From NCBI GenBank assembly GCA_023238725.1, contig CM041552.1, positions 14,733,147 through 14,797,146 on the forward strand: 64,000 nt of DNA. The letters run 5' to 3'. The translations under genes were made by a program, and so were the position numbers. This DNA comes from Scortum barcoo (lineage: Eukaryota; Chordata; Actinopteri; Centrarchiformes; Terapontidae). The notes beneath the pieces are model-generated. The model was not told where the DNA came from and did not search any database. It saw only the letters and a list, made by a program, of their open reading frames with translations. Below, piece by piece: positions 45,001 through 57,000 of this stretch (positions are counted from its first letter, which is position 1; the number at the start of each line of letters is the position of its first letter).

Positions 45001-48000
45001 CGGGTCCACAGCTTGTGTTTGCTGCACCCAAGTAGCCCAAAAAATCAGTTATTGCAGGTTAAGATTCACAAATATAATGTTACAATAGCAAAAGTAGAGA
45101 AAGGTCTACAAAATGAACCAGTTTGTTTCATAGCGATATCTACCTAGTTGGCAAACATTGACCTCCTTCAGATGCTGCTCATGTCAAACCAAGAAAGCAG
45201 AGATAAGCCTGAGTGTAATGATTCAAGAAGTTATTTCCTTGATTATTCGACTTTTCATTTCAAATGTCTTTTTTATTTCACCTTGTTTTTTATGTCAAAA
45301 GCTACATAGTCTTGCTGAAAACAAATTCACTCCTTAAAATACTGCGTTAGCAGAGATGCCCAGACTTCCCTCACCCCAGACACTTCCTCCAGCTCTTCCG
45401 GGGGGACCCCGAGGCGTTCCCAGGCCAGCTGAGAGACATAGTCCCTCCAGCGTGTCCTGGGTCTTCCCCGGGGCCTCCTCCCGGTGGGACATGCCTGGAA
45501 CACCTCCCTAGGGAGGCGTCCAGGGGGCATCCGAAACAGATGCCCAAGCCACCTCAGCTGACTCCTCTCGATGTGAAGGAGCAGCGGCTCTACTCCGAAA
45601 GCTCCTTCCCGAGTGACTGAGCTTCTCACCTTATCTCTAAGGGAGCGCCCAGCCACCCCATGCGTAGGAAACTCAATTTCCGGCCGCTTGTATCCGCGAT
45701 CTTGTCCTTTCGGTCATTACCCAAAGTTCATGACCATAGGTGAAGAGGTGGGAGCACGTAGATTGACCAGGTAAATCGAGAGCTTCGCCTTTCGGCTCAG
45801 CTCCTTCTTCACCACGATGGTCCGGTACACCGACCGCATAACTGCGGACGCTGCACCAATCCGCCTGTCAATCTCACGCTCCATCTTTCCCTCACTCGTG
45901 AACAAGACCCCGAGATACTTGAACTCCTCCACTTGAGGCAGGACCTCTCCACTCACCCAGAGAGGGCACGCCACCCTTTTCCGGTCGAGAACCATGGCCT
46001 CGGATTTGGAGGTGCTGATTCTCATCCCAGCCGCTTCACACTCGGCTGCAAACCGCTCCAGCACATGTTGAAGGTCCTGGCCTGATGAAGCCAACAGGAC
46101 AACATCATCTACAAAAAGCAGAGATTAAAAATCCTGTGGTTCCCAAACCGGACTCCCTCCATGGCCCCTGGCTATACGCCTAGAAATCCTGTCCATAAAG
46201 ATTATGAACAGGACCGGTGACAAAGAGGCAGCCCTGCCGGAGTCCAACATGCACTGGGAACAGGTCTGACTTACTGCCAGCAATGCGAACCAAGCTCCTG
46301 CACCGGTCGTACAGCCTGAACAACAGCCCTTAGCAAAGGCCCCTGGACCCCATACTCGCATGGAGCACTCCCGACAGAATACCACGAGGGACACGGTCAA
46401 ATGCCTTCTCCCTCTGTAGTTGGAACACACTCTCTGGTCCCCCTTTTTAAAAAGAGGGACCACCACCCCAGGTTTGCCACTCCAGAGGTACTGTCCCCAA
46501 CCTCCATGCAATGTTGCAGAGGCGTGTCAGCCAAGACAGCCCCACAACATCCAGAGACTTGAGGTACTCAGGGTGGATCTCATCCACCCCCGGCGCCTTG
46601 CCACAGAGGAACTTCTTATTTTTCACCGTTCCTCAATTATACAGAAAATTCATTGTATGAAAAAAATGTCAAGAAAGCAGTCGACCCAGTTGACCACAGA
46701 TAAGTTGTGTCTAAAAAAAAAGGCACAATTGAAGCGTTTTATGATGCAAGAAAACGTCCACAACTTTTAGCCAATACTTGTATTTGTGGCACATAAAAAA
46801 CATAGTGGGAAATAACTGAACGGTCAACATTTAACAGTATAAAGTTCGTGGTGGAGGAATTATCCATGAAGTGTGAAAAAGTAGAATTGCCAAAAGAATA
46901 AAAAGGTCAACCATTTACTCACTTTTGCTTTTAGGCTGCAGTTACCATACAGTAAGCTGTATAAATTATCACATCAGTACTGCTGTTGTTGGAGTTTACA
47001 TGCCCTAGATGTCGCTTGCAGTGTAGATTTCCCTTAAACAGTTTCTGATGCAGTTCCCACAGTAACTTAATCAAATTTTCTGTACCAGCCACTCCTCCTT
47101 ACAGTCTGTCTCCACTGCTTTAACATAACAACCAACAGGCACTGTAGACACTGCATCTGATCTATTAACATCTGCCCGCTCAGCACTGGCTCGAAGCGAG
47201 GGGAGGGATCCACTCTTGGCATGCACGATGTGTTCGGGACATGAGCAGAGCTACACAGCAGAGAGTGGAAGAAAGAGTGACGCAGCAGCAGAGATAAATC
47301 CAGGGAAGAGAGGTCACAAGAAAAAAAAGTAGATGAAGGACCAGACAAGATCACGTAAGCACATGTCAGTGATATGTGACTGTGATCTGTTCTCTGCATT
47401 TAAAGACGACAGTTATATTAGAGTTAATCTTCCTCTTGAAATGCAGGTTGTTATCTGATTATTGTGGGAAAAGAGAATAAACTTTTTATTTTATCTGTAA
47501 ATTCATTGATTGTTTGAATATTTAATTAATGAAGCAGTATACAAAATATCAAATAGTGACACACACTGCTTGTAAAGTGTTTTAGAAGAATGAACTTTAG
47601 TTTATGAGATTGTAGTTGTTGCATCAAGTTCAAATTGAAATAATTTGAACTTGATGCAACAACAACTAATCAGGACAAGTGCTGAAACAGTTCATCAATA
47701 AGTTGATTTACAGAAAGAGAGGCAACAACTTTTTTTTTTTTTTTAATGGTAATTCATGTCATTTATCAAGCATCGATTTCTTGGTTTCACCCTCTCAAAT
47801 TTAAATATTTGCTGCTTCTCCCTGGTGTCAGCTCACTGTAAGCTGGGTTTTCACTATTTTCTGACTTTTCTACTGATTTCTGCTAACTTAAACATGACTT
47901 AAAATAATTGACGGACCAATCAATAATGGGGATAATTATTCAGCAGCTCTGATAAGGACCTATTAGAGTGAGCAGAGGTTGTTGATAAACTATACTGGGA

Positions 48001-51000
48001 GTGAAGCTGTTTGTGTACAGGGTGCACTGCTCTATTTTTACCATCTTGTAAAAATACTGTTATATCTTTTTTCCACTGTAACATAAGAAAATTCAAAATA
48101 TAACAAAAAAATGAGCTAATAAATCACATAATTACTTCACATAATTTTCTGTAAGTCAAAACTGAAACTGTAACTCAGTAACTGTAACTAACTTGGAAAT
48201 GTGATGAGGAATGGGGGCAACATGAGAGAAGAGGAGGAGTGAGAAATTTACCGAGGATACCAGGGGGTGGGGGTGGGGTTGGAGGGGTATGTGTGTGTGT
48301 GTAGATGAAGCAGCCGGGTAGTGCGTGTGCAAGAGTGGGAGGTGCCAGACAGGAAACGATGAGGTCATAGCAAAAGTGAAAGAGAAGAGGATGGGAGGGG
48401 GGAGAGCCAGGAGGAGTGACATTGATTCAGAGATGAGCTCAGCTGCAAAGGCGTGGGCTGCTCCCTCCCTCTCCTCCCTCCCCCTGCAGCTCCGACTCTC
48501 CGGCCGGTTCGGCCGCTGCCAGTGTTTTGTTGTGACAGCAAGGGAATGAACTAGAACGGAGAGGAGAGACGCCAGCTCTCGCTGACATGGTGGGAGACTT
48601 GTTTTTCTGGAGCTTCTGCTGTCTCAGGCTGTGGAAAAGGGATAAGAAGGTGAGGCTGTTCACTGCTGCTGCTCGGGGTTACTGAGCGTCTAATGGGTGA
48701 TGTACAAGAGCCGGCGAGGAGGCAGGGAGGCAGACGGTCTCAAGTGGCTGTGGCTGAGATGGGTTGTCGGTTGTTTCTGCAGATACTTTTTCCATCTCTA
48801 TCTCTTTAATTTTCAAACTGAAGGTAGAGCATGATAGTGTACACTGCTGTGTTTTGTGTGTCATTTTTAAACTAGGTCAGCGTATTGCTGAGTAATTACA
48901 GATCTGTTCCCCCCTTTTTCTGTGCGGCACTCCAGTTTTTTCTTTTCTTTTTTTTCATGTCATGAAAAACTGATGAGCCATGGCACACGTGCTATTTTTA
49001 GAGAGCATTCTTCCTCAGATAAAAGTAGGACTTAAAAGTGTTTGAGTGCACACATTCAGAGACGGACAGCGGCTGTCATGTCTAATAACTGTGACGCTGC
49101 GCTGTTATTTTTTATTCACCACCTACATGCAGACCACACTGTAAACCTCAGTGGATGTGAGACTTGCAGAGAGGAGAGAAGAAGCTGAATACATTAACAG
49201 CATTTCTAAAGCTGAGGCCTGTGCATACTGTGGTACTATACTGTTTGTAGCTGAAGGGGGTTTCCATTCAGAGGGCATCAATGTGGCCTACTGTCTTCTC
49301 TCTCAGGCTTTCAGTCTAATTGTATCTACCTAAATGATGTCTACTGTAGAAAGTCTAAACGGGAAACAGGATCATGTCTTCCTTTGACTTTATTTGTCCT
49401 CTAACAGCCTTTAATGTGAAATCCCTGTGAAACCTCTTCATCATGTGTTGTGTTTTTATCAGTCCATTGGTGCATCAAGAATTCCCTTTGACACACTTTT
49501 TGGATCTGCCCCAGTTGTAGCTCTCTCTGTGGGGAGTATCAGGTACCTAATCCACGTGATGTTTTTACTATTTCTTCCAAACATCCACATGAGGTCATTT
49601 TCCAGACACAATTCTTTAGTTATGTGTTGATTGTGGGAGCCCGGTCACATGTGGATCGTGTTTTTGAGTTTGGCCAGTGAAGAAGGCTTTGGAGTGAAGT
49701 TCATTACATCAAACATGAGGTTAAGCAGAGCCAGATCTCCCATAATTTGGCGAGGCTATTCAGAAGCACCCTCAGCAGTGTTGTTATGAGGTCATTGCTC
49801 CACTTTTAGCTGGAGCAGAGTGAAGTCAGAGGGTCCAAACTGGTGTTTATGTGGGACTGTGGAGGTAAAGAGACCAGGACCAGTTGTTCTTCTAACCTGC
49901 ATGTGTGCAACAAGAGTGCTCACGCCTAAACTATACTGGTTTTGAATTGATCATTTGATGATGTGAAAACAGTGCAGAAGGTCTGTATTTTACTATCAGA
50001 GGGCAAAGAAAAACAGCAAATACTCAAAATTTGAAAATTTGGAGGCAGTGAATCTTGGCTTTTCTGCTTAAAAAACAACAAACAATCAAAATAGTTGATT
50101 AATTGACGAATTGATTAATCAGTTAATCAACGACTGTGTTCATCTAGAGTCCTAGAAGCAATAGATTTCTAGCAAAAAGCGATCTGATGCCTCAAATGTA
50201 GGACTAAATACATAAATAAATGAATTATTGAAATATTATAGAAGTTAAATCGGTTGAGAAGTGTTAACTTAATGTTTAAATTTTCTTTTCCCCCATTTAT
50301 ACACAGTTCTCATTTTCCATGTTACTTTCATGACAAAGAGAGTGTTTATTGCTGCTCTTCATCTTTGTGTTTACTACTGATGTCTGGCCATCACGGTCAA
50401 GCTTCTTTCATTACTAAATATATCCAAGAAAGAAAATGTGAAACAATGTGGGGAAATTGGATAATGTCACAGGGAAAATCTGAAGTGTGTTGAAAATGTT
50501 AAAAAATAGGAACTAAATGATTCAGTTTGAAACATGACCAATAAAACACGCAACTAAAGGTTGAACTGAGAGTTTCACCTTTTTAGCTGAGATGTTTTAT
50601 TTAACTGTTTTATTTACTTGATTTACATCTTTATTATTATACAGCTTATGAGTGACTCCAATCTAACCATTTTACTTTATTAGATGCAAATAAGTTGTAA
50701 AGTCCAGAGAAGTGATTAGGCAGACCTCAAGTCAAGAAAAGTCAACATGGGTGACTGATGCCCTGAAGGACCTGTCACGAATCCGACATATTTCTTAGCT
50801 CTTTAGGGTCGCAGAGAGCATCGTAAATTCCTCCAAAAAGAGTCTGTTCACATTCCTCAGCCAACTTAAGGTTACAGATATAAGTCTTTAAAAACACATG
50901 AAGCTGAGTCTGTGGCTGATCATCGTCTGCAGCATGTCTGCACTGAGCAAGGCATTATTTAGAGCAAATGTGGCGGAGGTTATTTGTCAGAGGGTTAGTC

Positions 51001-54000
51001 TAATGAGGGTTAGGGTATGATATCATATCATACTCTGGTGCTAACCCTAACCCTCCAAAATAAAAGTCTAGGACAGGAGGATGAAACTAGAGAAAATAAA
51101 AGTACTACTAAAATTATTTTTATTTTGTCGTCTTTTCAAAGATAATGTATATGTGTACGTGTGATTTTATCTCTTCAAGGTCCAGTTGTACCAGCTGTCT
51201 AAATGTTCAAATGTAGTCATAATGTAAAGTGGAAGTTTTATGGAAATTTTGATAACTAGTTACTTTAATATCATCCAGTAACTGTGTACGTGAGCTAACT
51301 AGCAAAAATATCTTATATAATAGCTTGCTAGTATAAACCATTCAAAGGGAAGAGTAAAAGAGGTAAAATAAAATATGAACATGTGTGGCCTGAAACTTGG
51401 TTAATGATATAAACAGGGAGGATTTTTTATTATGTTTCACTAAATTAACCCAACATATCTCAAAATACAAAACGGATGGCAATACCATTATAATAAATGA
51501 CCAACTAATGTTAGCAGTGTTATATAATATGGTATTTCCTTCTCATTCTAACTGCATGAACACAAACTCTGAAACACATGGATGCATAAATAATAATAAG
51601 TCATACCTGTATTTACAAAGGATTGACAGTTAACTTTTTGATGCTACAGTGTCTTTCTGTGTACATAGTTGATCATTTTTACATGTTTCCTACCAATTTA
51701 CACAAAACCACACAAAGTTTTTATTAGCTAAGACATGTAGTTACAGTGTTAATGGTAGCTCAGAAACATGCCTTGTTTGTCTTTGAGCTGCATTTCAACC
51801 TCCATTAAACCGTTTCTGGGGTAAAGGTAACTGTAAAGGGATGTAACACCAGAAGTAAGTGTTATCCTCGAACTTGTCTCACCCCTCACCCCAGGGAGAC
51901 GTGTGCACGCGGTTTGGTTTGTTGTCACTAAAAGAGGCCGCAAGGCTACATGACCAGCAAGTCACACACTCTCAAGCACGCTGAGCTAATGCACATATAA
52001 TGAAATACACACACAGCGTCTGTGTCAAGTGAAGATGAAAAGTAGAACCAGTGGTGTGTTAATACTTGAAACTATCTTTTGAAAGACATAAAGTCACATG
52101 GTTTAATCTCACATAGAGCACAAGAGTTTCTTTCTCCCTGTCTGTCTTTATATTGACACTTTGGGGAGGAAGCGTGTCCTAAATGCAAGGACAGCAGCTG
52201 TCGCCTGTCAAATGTGGTCTTAGAGAGGGTGTGTGTGTGTGTGTGTGTGTCATGGCTGCATGGCTAGCAAATGGCAGCTACACTGTCAGGTTGTGCCTGG
52301 CCACACACCCTTTTCATCTCCGTCCAGCTGTCCTCTCTTCCTGTCTCTCCCATTTGTTAGGCTGCACCTAAGTGACACACACACACATACACGCACAAGG
52401 GTAAAGAGAAAATTTTCACAGCTCCCCAGAAAAATAATGATACATTTGTTGTATTTAATTTAGAAATAATCATCCCACAGTAATCTGACTTTGTCCTTAT
52501 AGCCTCTCCACTCATCTCTCTTTCATGCTTGTGTTTGTCTGATGCATTGTCTTTACACTCACCTGCGATGTCAGACAGTAATTGTTTATGGCTCCTTTTT
52601 ATGAGGCTGCTTGGAGCACAAATAAAGAAATTAAGTTGGTCAATAAGCCCTACAGCTGCCTCGTTCCCCTGTCCATTACAAAGCCATTACGTCTCTGTTT
52701 TCTCTTCTTGCTCTGTCTCGCTCTCTCTGCTGTGATGTTGTGTTGTCAGCATGACCAGTAAACAACATGTACAGCAGAGGAGCGACTAAAAAAGTGATTA
52801 TTTTGTGTTTTGTATTTGTTGCTTTATTTTCCTGTTTATGGAGTGATAACAATAGACGATAGAAAACAGTTTCCCCTGAAAATGTCGGGGCGTGATTTTG
52901 CTCCTTGTATGAAAGCCAAGTGGTGGCATGTTTTCCTGCTATTTAGCTGGAAGGGGCTGCTCATATTAATTACTTAAAAAGCAGTTAATTAACATGCTCG
53001 TACAGGGTCTTCCTCCATGAGGCCCGAGGGCCGTCAGCATGTGTTGTCTGTTTGTGTGCGCTCGTGGTTTCACTGCTGCTCTCTGAGGAGGGTGGGGCAG
53101 CAGACATATGGCTGTATGAAACAATTTTATTGATTATTTGAGCTTCACGTGTACTTCCTTTTCGTCTCAGTTTCTCCCATTTTGTTTCGGTTTTATGGCC
53201 CATTTAGAGGTTGTATTTCTTCCTTTGGATTATTGGTAGTTCAGCTTTAATTTTCTTTTAAGGCTGCATATCAGAATTGTGGCTGCATCCATGAGCTCAT
53301 ATTTTGCTCTTTAGTGATGTTAGTTTGATATATGGAAGCCTGTTTTACACATAACAATTGGTAATACTTTAATGATCCAGGTATCTTGTATTAATTATGC
53401 ATGGTAAGTCTTCTAAATGACTACACAAAGCAACATTTTTATGTTTTTCTTTGCATTTAATTGATTGTGCTTTGTTCAGCACTCCTTCATGCTCTGCCCC
53501 TCCGCACTCCTGGTAAACTGAATTAGCATTGCAGATCATTGCATCTGAGAAGTGCTGTCATGGGGCCCACTCCCTCCGAAATTTTCTGCCACTCAATGCA
53601 CAGAATGCAACCACAGGCACAGCCTCAGGGGAGTGAATAGCTCTGGTGGACTCGACCTTCAGTGCTTAACAACACGGCTCATGTTTAATCATAGTCAGTA
53701 GGTATTTGAGTGGGTGGCTCATTTGCATTGATGGGCGCAGAAATTACCTGAAGGAGTTAAAAAGGATCGATAGCGATACGTAGAGGTAATGGATTTCTCA
53801 GTCGATCAGAGCGACAGGAAGCAAGGACAAATAGATTTTATGAGCAACAGTGAAAGGGGAAGGTTGTTAATCGATGGAGATGTTTCACAGTCGTATTTTA
53901 TGTATTTATAATGATAATTTTAACAGTGTTTGGTTTCCTCCAATTGGTCTGGAGAACATGCAGAGCTCAAAACTCCAGCTGCAGAGTCATCCTCAGATGT

Positions 54001-57000
54001 GCCAATGTGATTAATCTGCTCATTGCCTGCTCTGTTGTGTTTGGCCATAACTCAGTTCCCTCTCTTGTTTGCAAAACTGCCCTAAGCTCTGGAGGGGATC
54101 TGGCAGCAGCAAATTCAATCTCCCGGCTCTCAACATTACCCTCAGTGACCAGCTCTCGCCCTACTTCTCCGACCATATATTAAAGCCTCATGTTGCTCGT
54201 TGCTCCGGTCACATCAAAAACACTGTTGGGAATTCCTCCCCTGGAGTGTTTTTAAGGGGAAATCGCTTTTTACATCAGGGCACATCAAGTTTTCTCAGCA
54301 CATGGGCAGATAACATTCTTTTAACTCTGTTTTTTTCTTTTCTCTTCACAGGTTGCAGGGGAACAGAAATATCACCCAGAATGCTTCACCTGCCTGAACT
54401 GCAGATCGTTCATCGGTGACGGAGACACATACGCTCTGGTGGAGAGATCCAAGCTCTACTGGTGAGCCTAAAACACACGATAAGAAATACAAACACTGGA
54501 ATATCAAAGCCTGTCAAGATATATCAGACTGTGAGATGTGACATGTGTGATGTCTTTAATTGGCCTAATATTTTAACACCAGCAAATCAAAGCTTGAACA
54601 GGCTGTGGTATGGCAGCCCCATTCCCTCCTAATTTACCAAACTGTTTTTTTTTGTTTGTTTTTTTTTTATAGTCCATTTTCCTAATTCCCTCTTCTGTAG
54701 ATAATCCACTTGAAGCCTCTTTGAAGTGGAACCAAAGCCACAAAAAAGCGTACGAGAAGCCAAAGCTGCAGTTGATTGACAAAATCTTGAATTTATGCAT
54801 CTTATTTTGGGCTTCAAAGGACAACTGTGGTGACAACTGACACAACTGACACTTTTACTACAGTTGTTTGAGCTTTCTATTTGAAATGTGATGCCTTTTC
54901 TTGGTTTGGTTTTTGGTTTGAAAGCTATACAAAAGTTGTTTGAAACCAGAGATGTACTATAGCAAATCGTCAGTTCAGAGAAGATCATTCGTATTATCAT
55001 ATTAACAGCCATAACAGTCTCAGTATTGATGTCTCTTATAGTAAACCTGCAAATTTAAGTCAGGAACATTGTGCAAATCATTCATCTCTTACAGTTCTTC
55101 TTGACTTGCGTAGCTCCAGGTTTGTGTTGGTGTGACTGTCATAAGCCTCAGGCTTCAAAAACAAGAGGGTTCAAAGAGAAACAAGCTGTGTTACACAGAG
55201 AAACATGCGGACAGAATGGCCATTGTCCTCTTCTGAGAGGAAGTGGATGATAACAGTGTGATTGTCTCGGATCATTACATTTATTGAGAGATTTACCAGA
55301 TTGGGTCAATTCAGGCAACAGCAGGCTGGAAAATCAGCAGCTGGTCTTTTGGAGGTGCAGCATAAATGAGAGTAAAGTGCATTGTGTAAAAAGTTCATTC
55401 AAATGACAATTCAGCTTTAGTGTCTTAGCTTTGAATCATGTCATAGCTATTTCATGAGTCCTACTTTCATTCCAGCATTCATCATGTTTTGTGGAAAATA
55501 GTCTTATTTGTTTGTAAGCCAAAGCTATGAATCAGATTTTGTTTGATCAGAGGTCACGCTGACCCTCAAATCTGAACAATGACCACACAGTGTTTTCCCA
55601 GCTAAAGCAACATCTTGTCAACAAACATGTGATGCTGCAAAAACTGTTGTAATGAGAACTTGATGTTCGCCTCATGATTGCATGGGTGGATGTAGAGCCA
55701 ACAAGCCTCACTGTTTTTTCTGTCTCTTTCTCTTTTTTCTTCCTTTCTTCCCTCCCCTTCTTCTCCTCTTCCCCTCTGGCTCCAGCGGTCATTGTTACTA
55801 CCAGACCATTGTCACCCCGGTCTCGCTGCCGGACTCACCATGCTCACGGATCCCTCACACCGTCACACTCGTGTCCATCCCAGCCTCCGCTGAGGGCAAC
55901 AATGGGTGCAGAGGGCGAGGTTTCTCTGTGGCCATCGACCAGCCGCTCAGCCCAACCAACGGCTACTGTCCTGAACATGGACATACTGTCAGAGTCTCCC
56001 AGTGAGTCTATGTGTCCGTTTTTCTGTGTGTGTGTGTTTGTGTTTGCATGTTTTGTGTGTGAGGTTGTGTGAAGGAGAAACATTACACCATAGTAGGAGA
56101 GGACAGTGTGGTGGATGGGTTAATTAAAAAGGGAGGACATTGTGAAAGGTGGATGGAAAAGGAAATGAGTCACTGTTATTCAAATGAGCTGAGGCAGATC
56201 TTAGGTCTATGTCCAAGCGGAAATGCTTTAGTGTGCAGAAAGGTGTTTGAAGAGTTCTTTACAATTTTTTTCTGCTTCTTTATTCAGGGTGGACGCAGAC
56301 TGCATCAGTCCTGATGTGAAAAACTCCATTCATGTTGGTGATAAGATCCTCGAAATCAATGGGACGCCCATTCACAACGTCCCTCTGGATGAGGTATTCA
56401 CCACACTTCCCATGATGCTTTGTTACTGAAATATTTTACTTCATTGTACATATGTAAAAAGATCTTAATTATCCTGAGGTTGAGAGAGAGAAAGAGAGAA
56501 AAGTGCCTATAATAGAACTATACTATACTAGAAAATCATATATTCATCCCTCCTAGTAACCTTGAATATCATCTTTTATGTGATGGGATGTGAACGTTGA
56601 TTCTTGACTCTTTGCATCAGCAAAGCACTTTATCAGACTTTGTCCATCAGAGCATTTCTGTAGCAACAACAGCCACCTCCTCTTCTCCAGATCGACCTCC
56701 TGATCCAGGAGACGAGCCGGCTGCTGCAGCTCACCATTGAGCATGACCCTCACAGTCAGGGGCCGGAGGGAGGCTCGTCAGAGGCTGAAGAGCAGGTGGA
56801 CGGCCCCCTCTCCACCCCTCTGTCAGAGGGCCCCAGCCCGATCCTGCCCATCACCCAGCCCCCCAACCCTGACATCAACAGCCTGAGATCCCGCATCATC
56901 ACGTAAGACATTTACAGAAGTCATACAGCCATTTACCACTTTCACTTTATGCAACATCTTAATTGCTATTTTCTACCACCAGTACATAGTTTCACTTCTG

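Larger units (their letters stand above)
39417..54351 (+). other. limk1: limk1 intron 3, 14.9 kb
   Basis: Contains the LINE remnant at 45330-46620, a 22-bp perfect hairpin at 47615-47663, a GC-rich region with a candidate alternative first exon at 48587-48649, MITE fragments and a TG tract at 52228-52250. No nested gene was recognised. Confidence 0.85.
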
